Source: Candidatus Vecturithrix granuli | Lineage (GTDB): Bacteria > Moduliflexota > Moduliflexia > Moduliflexales > Moduliflexaceae | Direction of reading: 5' to 3' | NCBI GenBank assembly: GCA_000739535.1 | Contig: DF820466.1 | Coordinates: 243,050-278,142 of the forward strand | DNA length: 35,093 nucleotides | Shown: positions 24,161 through 31,876 of the stretch, in pieces | How the letters are laid out: each line of letters begins with the position of its first letter | Numbering within the stretch: position 1 is the first letter of the stretch | Position numbers and translations under genes: made by a program | The notes under the pieces: generated by a model | What the model saw: only the letters and a program-made list of their open reading frames with translations | Databases searched by the model: none | What the model was told of the DNA's origin: nothing

Positions 24161-24984
24161 AAAAGGTATTTTGGAAAATTAGCGTATGGGGTTTCCTGCT
24201 CGTGGTCTGTTTTTATTGCCTGCTGCCCTTTGCCTGGATGTTTTCCACCTCGCTCAAAACCGAAACAGAGGCGTTCCGGATTCCCCCGACCTGGATTCCC
24301 CTTCAACCGACGATAGATAGCTATATCGGGATTTGGGTCAGAAAAAATTTCGGCGTCTATTTTTTCAATAGCACCGCCATCTCGCTGGCCACCGCTTTGC
24401 TTTCGACCTTTGTGGGCGGAATGGCCGGCTATGGGTTTTCCCGCTTTGTTTTCAAAGGCCGGCGTTTTCTGATCGGGTTCTTTTTAGCCACGCAAATGCT
24501 GCCCGGAGTATTGCTGGTTGGCCCCTATTTCAAAGTGCTCACCAAAATTGGTCTCTATGATACCCGCACCGGTCTGATTATCGCATTTCTGACTATTTGC
24601 TTGCCTTTCTCGACCTGGATGATGAAAGGGTTTATTGATAAGGTTCCGGTCGAACTTGATCAGTCGGCCATGATTGATGGGTGTTCCAGAATAGGAGTGT
24701 TTTTTAAAATTCTCGCGCCGGTCATTGCCCCTGGAATGGTCGCCACGATTCTTTTTGCGTTTCTGCTGGCTTGGGGCGATCTGCTCTGGGCGTTGTGTTT
24801 GACCACCAGTGAATCCATGATCACTGTGACCCTGGGTATTGCCAGAACCGTAGGAGAGTTCCGCATCATCTGGCCGATGCTCATGGCAGGTTCCCTGGTT
24901 GGAGGGATGCCGGCCATTATTCTCTACATCTTTTTACAGCGGCTTCTGGTGCAGGGGTTGACCGCCGGGGCTGTTAAGGAGTGA
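24157..24984 (+). CDS. CUT1 sugar ABC transporter permease (UgpE/MalG-like)
   Basis: Inner-membrane permease of 275 residues with six predicted spans. Family marks are the N-terminal LLPFAWMFSTSLKTETEAF, and the EAA loop in the form LDQSAMIDGCSRIGVFFKIL followed by APVIAPG. The first EAA alanine is replaced (QSA for EAA), a tolerated change in this branch. Its ATG overlaps the stop of the partner permease. Together they form the channel for a sugar or polyol that cannot be named because the binding protein is truncated. Confidence 0.87.
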   Translation: MKKVFWKISVWGFLLVVCFYCLLPFAWMFSTSLKTETEAFRIPPTWIPLQPTIDSYIGIWVRKNFGVYFFNSTAISLATALLSTFVGGMAGYGFSRFVFKGRRFLIGFFLATQMLPGVLLVGPYFKVLTKIGLYDTRTGLIIAFLTICLPFSTWMMKGFIDKVPVELDQSAMIDGCSRIGVFFKILAPVIAPGMVATILFAFLLAWGDLLWALCLTTSESMITVTLGIARTVGEFRIIWPMLMAGSLVGGMPAIILYIFLQRLLVQGLTAGAVKE

Positions 24985-24999
24985 AAAAGGAGCGTTGTG

Positions 25000-25749
25000 A
25001 TGGAATTTGAAGGTCAAGTCATCCTGGTGACAGGTGCAGGCAGAGGGATTGGAAAAGCTATTGCCTCAGCGTTTGCGCGGGAAAAAGCGCGCGTCGTTCT
25101 GAACGATCTCTGCTCGCAAGATGAATTAGACAAGGTTGCGGCTGAACTTTCCGAGTTTGAAGGACAATGTATGGCCATCCGGGCTGATGTGAGCCGCTCT
25201 GACCAGGTCAGAGAGATGATCGCCCGCATTGAGCGGACGTTTCAGCGACTCGATATTCTGGTGAATAACGCCGGAATCATCCGCCGGGGCACGATCGAGA
25301 CCGTAACTGAGGAGGAATGGGATCTGGTGTTGCAAGTCAATCTAAAAGGCACGTTTAATTGCTGCAAGGCGGTCGTTGACATCATGAAACGCCAGCAAAG
25401 AGGCAAGATGATCAATGTATCCTCGGTGGCCGGGAAAATAGGAGATATTACCTCGGCTCCGGGGTATGGGTCGTCAAAAGCCGCAATTGACGCCCTGACT
25501 AAAACCTTAGCGCGGCAATTAGCTCAATATAATATCAACGTCAACGCCGTGGCGCCCCATGCCATTGCCACCGAAATGAGCGCGCAATGGTCAGAGAAAA
25601 AACGCCAGGCCATCATCGCCGCGATTCCGCTGCAGCGACTCGGAACACCTGAAGATGTGGCCGCCGCAGTTCTCTTTCTGGCCTCAGAAAAGGCCAATTT
25701 CATTACCGGCGAAATCCTGGATGTCAACGGTGGGTTTGTGATGGATTAG
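25000..25749 (+). CDS. SDR family oxidoreductase (FabG-like)
   Basis: Classical NAD(P)-dependent short-chain dehydrogenase of about 249 residues. The motifs are TGAGRGIG at the cofactor site, NNAG (about residue 88), the VSSVAG serine, YGSSK catalytic Tyr/Lys and a C-terminal ILDVNGGFVMD. AAAAAGGAG lies about 8 bases before ATG 25000; GTG 24997 is an alternative. It follows the CUT1 permease by 15 bases, so it is in that operon and probably oxidises or reduces the imported sugar or polyol rather than acting in fatty acid synthesis. That role is inferred from context. Confidence 0.85.
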   Translation: MEFEGQVILVTGAGRGIGKAIASAFAREKARVVLNDLCSQDELDKVAAELSEFEGQCMAIRADVSRSDQVREMIARIERTFQRLDILVNNAGIIRRGTIETVTEEEWDLVLQVNLKGTFNCCKAVVDIMKRQQRGKMINVSSVAGKIGDITSAPGYGSSKAAIDALTKTLARQLAQYNINVNAVAPHAIATEMSAQWSEKKRQAIIAAIPLQRLGTPEDVAAAVLFLASEKANFITGEILDVNGGFVMD

Positions 25750-25801
25750 TATAACAAGCATAACTTGAAAGAACAGGAGTAATTACGGTTTCACCTGGCA
25801 A

Positions 25802-25874
25802 CACTACAACGGATGAAAGAATGGAACGGATTATACGGTTCATTATCCGTTTAATTCTCAAATCCGTTGTAGTG
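25802..25874. repeat. CACTACAACG inverted-repeat element, copy 1
   Basis: CACTACAACGGAT at 25802-25814 is exactly complementary to ATCCGTTGTAGTG at 25862-25874. The centre holds a second inverted pair around GGAACGGATTATACGG / TTCATTATCCG. A related copy with the same CACTACAACG end is at 28902-28984. It fills the gap before the NapH-like gene. No coding capacity. Confidence 0.75.
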
Positions 25875-25908
25875 ATAATGCCGAAACGATGACTAACACC
25901 ATATAACG

Positions 25909-27054
25909 ATGATGCAAAATCTCAGTGCTCCTAAAATTGGCCGTTCCTTAGCAGCCTTCATTCCCATGATTCTTTTATCCCTGTTCGCTGCTATGCAAGC
26001 TGTCTCTCAAACCGATATGCAGATGAATATCGCCACAGCCATCACCGTCATCTATGTCTTGACCCTGTTTTTCCTCATCATTCATAAGAAAAAAACCGAT
26101 ACATACCGCAGTATGCTGTTCATTTCAATCGCGGTAGCGTTCCCCTTAGGTTTTACCCTGCGTGTATTCGAAGGACGGGGACGTTTTATGGTCTTAACGT
26201 TTGAGGATATGCTCATTCAGAACGCAGAATTCTGTCATATCGGGATTACGCAAAACATTCTTCCGCTGGTGTTGAGAAATGAAGTCTTTTTCCCGATTGA
26301 GGCGGGCGATGTCATCTTTACCTTGATGGTCGTCATCGGCCTGGGATTGATGATAGGAAGAGGGTGGTGCGCCTGGGGATGTTTTTGGGGCGGTTGGGAA
26401 GAAGGCTTCTCACAGATTCGAAAAAAAGCCGTGATCAAAAAAATTCCCCCGAAATTACGATTTCTGCCGTTCGCAGTATTGCTGGTTACTGCCCTTGTGT
26501 CAGCGCGTTTGTTCACGTCATTTTACTGCTTCTGGTTATGCCCGTTTAAAACGGTGAGCGAATTTGTTGAGATAAGAACAAATGTCGTCATGATCCAAAC
26601 CATCCTCTTTCTGGCCCTTTTTCTTGGATTAGTCATCGTGTTGCCGATCCTCACCAAGAAAAGAACCCAATGTACGTTCCTGTGCCCGTTTGGCGCGTTT
26701 ATGTCGTTGTTCCATAAGATCAATCCTTTTGAAATCAGGATAGATCCCGCAAAGTGCAATCATTGCCAGCATTGCATTCGTATCTGCCCGGTCCTGGCGA
26801 TCACTCCCGAAACCTTAGAAAAGGGTACAACCACGATAAGCTGTATCCGCTGCGCCAGATGTATTGATACGTGCCCCACAGGAGCGATCTCTTATCATAT
26901 TCGCGGGACGAAACTGTTTGTGAAGCCGGAGTTAAAGCGCATCCTCTTTCTGTATCCGGCCCTTTTTGCGGCTCTTTTTATCGGCGTGCCTGCAATTCAA
27001 CAATGTCTGTATAGAATTGCGCTATTTCTTTCAACAGGAAGCTTTATCCGTTAA
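25909..27054 (+). CDS. NapH/CcoG-like polyferredoxin membrane protein
   Basis: Inner-membrane Fe-S protein of 381 residues with about five to six spans. Cysteine motifs within or near the spans, RGWCAWGCFWGG, FYCFWLCPFK and TFLCPFGAF, match the NapH/NosR/CcoG group. Two cytoplasmic ferredoxin motifs follow: CNHCQHCIRICPV (about residue 283) and CIRCARCIDTCPTGAI (about 315), each enough for one [4Fe-4S]. Such proteins pass electrons between quinones and periplasmic redox enzymes or help assemble metal centres. No nitrate, nitrous-oxide or cytochrome oxidase genes are near, so the partner is unknown. The ribosome-binding site is weak, and ATG 25912 is equally likely. Confidence 0.82.
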   Translation: MMQNLSAPKIGRSLAAFIPMILLSLFAAMQAVSQTDMQMNIATAITVIYVLTLFFLIIHKKKTDTYRSMLFISIAVAFPLGFTLRVFEGRGRFMVLTFEDMLIQNAEFCHIGITQNILPLVLRNEVFFPIEAGDVIFTLMVVIGLGLMIGRGWCAWGCFWGGWEEGFSQIRKKAVIKKIPPKLRFLPFAVLLVTALVSARLFTSFYCFWLCPFKTVSEFVEIRTNVVMIQTILFLALFLGLVIVLPILTKKRTQCTFLCPFGAFMSLFHKINPFEIRIDPAKCNHCQHCIRICPVLAITPETLEKGTTTISCIRCARCIDTCPTGAISYHIRGTKLFVKPELKRILFLYPALFAALFIGVPAIQQCLYRIALFLSTGSFIR

Positions 27055-27062
27055 TAGACTTA

Positions 27063-27162
27063 AGCCTTGACATCAAGTCAAGGCTCAAAGCGAAAGCAGG
27101 CTGAAGCCAGATAGAGGGCGCTTTAGCGTACTTCAGCTTTGAGCCTGGCGATTAATCGCCAG
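27063..27162. repeat. CTCAAAGCTGAAG-type hairpin repeat, copy 2
   Basis: AGCCTTGAC (27063-27071) pairs with GTCAAGGCT (27077-27085). Further inside, GGCTCAAAGC pairs with GCTTTGAGCC and GCTGAAG with CTTCAGC. The block ends with the perfect 18-bp palindrome CTGGCGATTAATCGCCAG (27145-27162). The 27121-27162 part matches the reverse complement of 8551-8595. It stops two bases before the next gene's ATG, leaving no room for a normal ribosome-binding site. Confidence 0.75.
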
Positions 27163-27164
27163 CT

Positions 27165-27623
27165 ATGGAAAAAATAAAATCAATCCTTGGGTATAGTTGG
27201 GCGATAATGACCGTCCCCTTTGCGTTCGCAATCATGTTTTCTGCGCCAATAATTTATCAAACGCTTTTTGAAGCACGCGGACTGAAGGTTACCGACCGCA
27301 TTTCCGGCGCTGAGGTCGTGCAGGTGATTGAAAGAAATGAGTATTCCATCTATCTGCACAAACCTGTGTTTGATGGATTCTTTCACGAAAGAAACTCCGG
27401 ATTCGTGCAAGTTGATTTCATTGCTGAAACAGTGCTGCCGTTACAGATTGAAGAAGCAATTGATTATGATTTGGACAACGCGCCAGATTTCCATATTTCC
27501 ATCAATACGCAGTCCAATGAATATTCATTGAAGGCTGCAACAGAAAACGTCAAACAGCTTGGTGCGGAAGAGGTGTATGTGTTGGAGAACAGGCGTACTA
27601 TTCGAGTTGAAATTGAGCGATAA
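27165..27623 (+). CDS. Membrane-anchored protein of unknown function
   Basis: Protein of 152 residues that I do not recognise. Residues 8-34 form one hydrophobic segment (ILGYSWAIMTVPFAFAIMFS), leaving a soluble domain of about 115 residues, probably periplasmic. That domain has alternating strands and a charged end (ENRRTIRVEIER). It contains no cysteines or obvious catalytic motif. It follows the NapH-like gene on the same strand after 110 bases, so it may be its partner. The repeat abuts the start codon, so translation may be weak or coupled. Confidence 0.6.
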   Translation: MEKIKSILGYSWAIMTVPFAFAIMFSAPIIYQTLFEARGLKVTDRISGAEVVQVIERNEYSIYLHKPVFDGFFHERNSGFVQVDFIAETVLPLQIEEAIDYDLDNAPDFHISINTQSNEYSLKAATENVKQLGAEEVYVLENRRTIRVEIER

Positions 27624-27702
27624 CGACGGTGTCGCCCTTCTGAATTCACACACACGTGAGAGAAAGGAGTGCAAAGACGTCTTTGCCTATTTGCTGTAAT
27701 AC

Positions 27703-27730
27703 TTGACGAAATCGACTTATGTGGTATATT
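27703..27730 (+). promoter_or_regulatory. Putative sigma-70-type promoter of second CUT2 operon
   Basis: TTGACG at 27703-27708 and TATATT at 27725-27730 are separated by 16 bases, each one base from consensus. Transcription would start near 27737, giving a leader of about 215 bases that includes the 27759-27789 hairpin. Confidence 0.5.
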
Positions 27731-27758
27731 TGACGCTTGCAAGTGCCCGAAGTGTACT

Positions 27759-27789
27759 GGTGGAGGCCACCTTTGAGGTGGCCTCCACC
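27759..27789 (+). promoter_or_regulatory. Strong leader hairpin, 14-bp perfect stem
   Basis: GGTGGAGGCCACCT (27759-27772) pairs perfectly with AGGTGGCCTCCACC (27776-27789) around a TTG loop. It falls just after the predicted promoter and about 160 bases before the binding-protein gene. No U run follows, so it is not a classic terminator; it may control elongation or mRNA stability, or be a repeat element. Confidence 0.6.
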
Positions 27790-27950
27790 TCATACGCACG
27801 TCAGATTTTTGAAAATAACCATTGACTTTCTTTTGTGCTCTAATGTAGAAGCGGTTTTTCAGATTTGAGGAGAAAGGGGGTGGTGGGGAGTGACTGTTGG
27901 TCGTAGTTCGTATGTCACATCAATCATCTAACATTTTCCAGGAGGATTTT

Positions 27951-28892
27951 ATGAAACAATTTGGAGTGTTGATCATTGTGATGAGCGTTCTCTTGAGCGC
28001 AACGGCAATTTTTGCCCAGGACTTGTTTGAAATAGCAGTTTCGTTTCCGGGATCGGTCGAATTTTTTAGCGTCCAGAAGAAAGGTATGGATCAGGCGGCC
28101 GAGGAGTTTGGCGTGAAGCTGACCTATGGCGACGCAGAATGGGATGCCGGCAAACAATTGTCGCAAGTTGAAAATTTTGTGGCTAAAGGGATTGATTTGC
28201 TCCTACTCTGCACGGTGGATAATCAAGCCTTAATCCCGGCGGTTGATATTTGCAAAGAGGCCGGCGTGCCGTTAATGACCTTTACCAACGCCCTGGGACC
28301 GAATCCGGATGGTCAATTCGAGGGCGTGCTCTCCTTCATCGGCGTGAATGAAGTTGAATTAGGACGTTTATTGGGAAGAATGGCGGAAAAAATCCTGGAC
28401 AACAAGGATGCGAATATTGTGTTAATCGAAGGAACTCCGGGCACGCCTCCTCAACGTATGAGAACCCAGGGATTTAAAGAGATCGTTGATGCGCATTCGA
28501 ATTGGAAGATTGTCTATAGTCAGGCGATTCCGGGCTGGACCAAAGAAGGATCATTGGCGGCAATGGAAGCCTTTTTACAAACCGGACAGACGGTTGATCT
28601 GGTGGCAACCCATTGGCATGCAGCCGCAACGGCCGCAGCGACTGCGCTCGAAGAAGCCAATTATGAGGGAGATGTTGGTATTATCGGTCTGGAATTTACC
28701 AAAGAACTCATTCCTATTATCAAGGAAGGGAAAGTGGATATGACCACCGATTATTCAATTTCTGAATCTGGCTATAAAGCAGTGGAAACTGCGGTAAAAT
28801 ATCTCAAAGGAGAACAAGTTCCCTCGTTTGTCGAAATTACGCCGATAATCATTGATCAGAAGAATGTTGATGAACACGAACCGGAATTGTAG
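27951..28892 (+). CDS. CUT2 sugar ABC transporter substrate-binding protein, second system
   Basis: Periplasmic binding protein of about 313 residues (Peripla_BP_4). The signal peptide covers residues 1-22 (KQFGVLIIVMSVLLSATAIF, cleavage after FAQ or AIFA). The mature part starts DLFEIAVSFPGSVEFF and has the DAEWDAGKQLSQVENFVAKG helix, then the LLLLCTVDNQALIPAV and VLIEGTPGTPPQRMRTQGF blocks of ribose/galactose-type proteins. The start ATG has CCAGGAGGATTTT ahead of it. It heads an operon with a TIM-barrel enzyme, an ATPase and a permease. It is only distantly similar to the 13055 protein, so a different sugar is expected. Confidence 0.88.
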   Translation: MKQFGVLIIVMSVLLSATAIFAQDLFEIAVSFPGSVEFFSVQKKGMDQAAEEFGVKLTYGDAEWDAGKQLSQVENFVAKGIDLLLLCTVDNQALIPAVDICKEAGVPLMTFTNALGPNPDGQFEGVLSFIGVNEVELGRLLGRMAEKILDNKDANIVLIEGTPGTPPQRMRTQGFKEIVDAHSNWKIVYSQAIPGWTKEGSLAAMEAFLQTGQTVDLVATHWHAAATAAATALEEANYEGDVGIIGLEFTKELIPIIKEGKVDMTTDYSISESGYKAVETAVKYLKGEQVPSFVEITPIIIDQKNVDEHEPEL

Positions 28893-28901
28893 TATCCAGT
28901 G

Positions 28902-28984
28902 AACACTACAACGAATTGAAGAATTCAACGAATTGAAGCATTCAATAAAGAAATTCGTTCCATTCTTTAATTCGTTGTAGTGTT
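28902..28984. repeat. CACTACAACG inverted-repeat element, copy 2
   Basis: AACACTACAACGAATT at 28902-28917 is exactly complementary to AATTCGTTGTAGTGTT at 28969-28984. The interior has ACGAATTGAAG in direct repetition. It shares the CACTACAACG terminus with the copy at 25802-25874. It lies between the binding-protein gene and the TIM-barrel gene of one operon, so it may also shape mRNA processing. Confidence 0.75.
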
Positions 28985-29047
28985 TTCGCATGTTTCACAG
29001 GCGATTTCTCAAATCCGAACGGTCACGAAATATTTCTATAATTACTT

Positions 29048-30271
29048 ATGCACATTCATACACAACTTTTTTTAGGACATCAGGAACAACAAGAATTCTC
29101 AGCGCATGAGGTCAGACAAAAAATTCTCAACGCCAAAAAATTCGCGAATATTCAACGACTGATGATCTGGACTGATGATCGCCCGGAAACGTACCAACCC
29201 CTCGTTGCCTTGTGTCGCGAACATGAGATTCAACCCTATCTCTGGTTCCCGGTTCTGGCCGATATTCCGGGTTATCCCTCTCAAGAGCAGATGATGGTGT
29301 TGAATCATGAGCAGCAGCGAGGTTATGGACATCTCGGCCGTTGGGAAAAGCTTGGCGCAGGGGAAGAACAATTTCTTTTCCTGTGTCCCAATACACGCCC
29401 GGCGCTCGCTGATGTCTTTGAAATTTACAAAACCCTGGTTGGACAGGTTGATTTTGATGGCGTTTTTCTGGATCGTGTCCGTTACCCGTCGTGCGCCAAT
29501 GGATTTGAATCGCTGTTTACTTGTTTTTGCGATGCTTGCCAGCAGCGATTTGCCGAACTCTACGACGAACCCCTCGATGAATATATACCCGGGATTCGGG
29601 TCTTGCTTGACCGATTACAGCAGTTTAACGATCACGATCTTGAGCAATGTATGCAGCTCGATGACTTGTGGGGTTGCGGTGATTTGGATCAGTTTTTTGT
29701 GTTTCGCGCTCACAACATTACCTGTGCGGTTAAAATATTTACAGAATATGCCGGTTTACAGGGAAAACAGATCGGTTTGGATCTCTTTACCCCGTCTCTG
29801 TCGCCTTTTGTGTCGCAAGATTACCGTTTACTCAGCGCATGCTGCGATTGGATCAAGCCCATGAGTTACTGTCATGCCATTGGCCCGGCCGGGGTACCGT
29901 TAGAGATTGCGTGCCTGCTCAGGGCATTACACAGTCTGTGTCCGAAGGTCAGTGACTCACAGCGTATCGCCTTTTGCGCGCGGATTCTGAATGTACCGCT
30001 GCCAGAAACCGAAGAATTGATTTTGCAACGCGGAATCCCCGAAACCTTTGTCGCGCACGAACTGGAAAAAATTCGTAGTTTTGCGCTGCCGGAAAAAATC
30101 GAAATTTATCCTGGCGTCGAAATGGTAAAACATCCGCATTTTGACTTGAATATTGATCAACAGATTTTAGAGAAGTATCTGGCAGCCATTGCGGGCAAGG
30201 TCGACGGATTTGTGGCTTCCTGGAACCTGCTGTATATTCCGGATGAACATTGGAAGCTCATGGAGCAATGA
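29048..30271 (+). CDS. Putative glycoside hydrolase-like TIM-barrel protein
   Basis: Protein of 407 residues without a signal peptide, so probably cytoplasmic. The central FDGVFLDRVRYPS (about residue 138) and the CFCDACQQRF block (about 159) are features of uncharacterised glycosyl-hydrolase-like (GHL/COG1649-type) TIM barrels. WIKPMSYCHAIGP (about 276) would be a later barrel strand. Catalytic acids cannot be assigned by eye; Asp of LDRVRYP is the best candidate. It lies between a binding protein and an ATPase and overlaps the ATPase region's first ATG (ATGA), so it probably degrades or modifies the imported sugar. There is no clear ribosome-binding site at 29048. It is not a family I can name with confidence. 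Confidence 0.65.
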   Translation: MHIHTQLFLGHQEQQEFSAHEVRQKILNAKKFANIQRLMIWTDDRPETYQPLVALCREHEIQPYLWFPVLADIPGYPSQEQMMVLNHEQQRGYGHLGRWEKLGAGEEQFLFLCPNTRPALADVFEIYKTLVGQVDFDGVFLDRVRYPSCANGFESLFTCFCDACQQRFAELYDEPLDEYIPGIRVLLDRLQQFNDHDLEQCMQLDDLWGCGDLDQFFVFRAHNITCAVKIFTEYAGLQGKQIGLDLFTPSLSPFVSQDYRLLSACCDWIKPMSYCHAIGPAGVPLEIACLLRALHSLCPKVSDSQRIAFCARILNVPLPETEELILQRGIPETFVAHELEKIRSFALPEKIEIYPGVEMVKHPHFDLNIDQQILEKYLAAIAGKVDGFVASWNLLYIPDEHWKLMEQ

Positions 30272-30288
30272 GTGAAAAAAGGAACAGC

Positions 30289-31794
30289 ATGAAGATGACA
30301 GAACCGATTCTGCACATCGAAAATGTCAGTAAATCCTTTCCCGGCGTACAAGCGTTAGATCAGATCAATCTTGATATCCGGCAATCTGAGGTGCATGCCC
30401 TGCTCGGGGAAAATGGGGCCGGCAAATCAACCCTGGTCAAAATCATTGTCGGGGCCTACGCAAAAGATGCCGGACGGATCATTTTCAACGGCCAGCCCTG
30501 TGAATTTATCGCGCCTGCGCAAGCATATCAACGCGGAATGAGCATCATTTATCAGGAAACCAGCCTGATTCCTCAATTAACCGTGCTGGAAAATATCTTT
30601 CTCGGCATGGAATATACGCATTCATGTCTGGGAATAATCGACAACAAGCGCATTATAAGCGAATATGATGTGGTGTGTGAAAAATTCGGGTTTCATTTTC
30701 ATCGCAATGTACTCGCACGCAATTTAAGTGTTGCCGAACAGAAAATGGTGGAAATCCTCAAAGCGATGGTGCATCAGGCGTCGTTCATTATTATGGATGA
30801 ACCGACCGATTCGCTCACAGATACAGAAATCCGCCATCTGTTTGAGATTATTCGCGATCTGAAACATCATCAAATTACGGTGCTCTATATCACTCATTAT
30901 TTGGAAGAAGTGTTTGAAATTGCCGACCGATTAACCGTGTTGCGGGATGGCAAAAAAGTTGATACCGTCAAAACTTCCGATGTCGAGATACGCGATATTG
31001 TACGCATGATGGTCGGACAGGAGTTGAGCAGAGCAGAGCATTCTGCCGGACGCCAGGAACATACTCCTGAAGTCATCCGGGTGGAACAATTCACGCGCAA
31101 ACCCGCGTTTGCCAATATTTCATTTCAGGCTCATCAGGGAGAAATTCTGGGGATTACCGGCGTGATCGGCGCCGGAAAAAGCGAACTGGCTCGTGCGATT
31201 TTCGGCGCAGATCGTCGTGATAGCGGACAGGTCTATCTCGACGGCCGGCCCTGCGATATCCATTCACCCCAGGAAGCGGTCAGACATGGCATAGGTATGC
31301 TTCCGGAAGATCGCAAACGGTCAGGACTCCTGCTCAATCACGAGGTCTATAAAAATCTGACGATTGCGGCCCTGGATCGCTTTATCAAACACCAGATCCT
31401 GAGCAAAGTCAAGGAACTCAGCGCGACTGAAGACATGGTCAAGCAACTCGATATTAAAATCACAAGCCCCTATCAATCAGTGAAATACCTGAGCGGCGGT
31501 AATCAGCAAAAGATCGTGATTGGGAAATGGCTCACAGCGCGTCCTCGCATCTTGATTATGGATGAACCTACGCGGGGCATTGATGTCGGTTCCAAAAATG
31601 AAGTATATAAGATTATGAAACGATTGGCCGAGGCCAGCACTTGTATTCTCTTTATTTCTTCGGAAGTCCCGGAAATTATCGAAATTTCGGATCGGATTCT
31701 CATCATGAAAAAAGGACGAATAGCGTCTGAATATCGGCGCGGCGTGACGCAGAGAGAACTGATGCATGCAATTTTAGAAGGTGAGAAAGAGTAA
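30289..31794 (+). CDS. CUT2 sugar ABC transporter ATP-binding protein, second system
   Basis: Cytoplasmic double ATPase of about 501 residues. Domain 1 has Walker A GENGAGKST, the degenerate signature LSVAEQKMVEI, Walker B IIMDEPTDSLT and YITHYL. Domain 2 has GVIGAGKSEL, LSGGNQQKIVIG and LIMDEPTRGIDVGSK. I take ATG 30289, which has AAAAGGA 5 bases upstream. The ATG at 30268 overlaps the preceding stop (ATGA) with GGAG only 2 bases away and would add seven residues. The gene is in the operon of the 27951 binding protein. Confidence 0.88.
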   Translation: MKMTEPILHIENVSKSFPGVQALDQINLDIRQSEVHALLGENGAGKSTLVKIIVGAYAKDAGRIIFNGQPCEFIAPAQAYQRGMSIIYQETSLIPQLTVLENIFLGMEYTHSCLGIIDNKRIISEYDVVCEKFGFHFHRNVLARNLSVAEQKMVEILKAMVHQASFIIMDEPTDSLTDTEIRHLFEIIRDLKHHQITVLYITHYLEEVFEIADRLTVLRDGKKVDTVKTSDVEIRDIVRMMVGQELSRAEHSAGRQEHTPEVIRVEQFTRKPAFANISFQAHQGEILGITGVIGAGKSELARAIFGADRRDSGQVYLDGRPCDIHSPQEAVRHGIGMLPEDRKRSGLLLNHEVYKNLTIAALDRFIKHQILSKVKELSATEDMVKQLDIKITSPYQSVKYLSGGNQQKIVIGKWLTARPRILIMDEPTRGIDVGSKNEVYKIMKRLAEASTCILFISSEVPEIIEISDRILIMKKGRIASEYRRGVTQRELMHAILEGEKE

Positions 31795-31876
31795 AAATAC
31801 CGATTTGACTGGCATAGAAACTGGGGTTTTAGGGAAATTTTAGCATACGCTTAGTATATATCGGAGGAAGACACTT

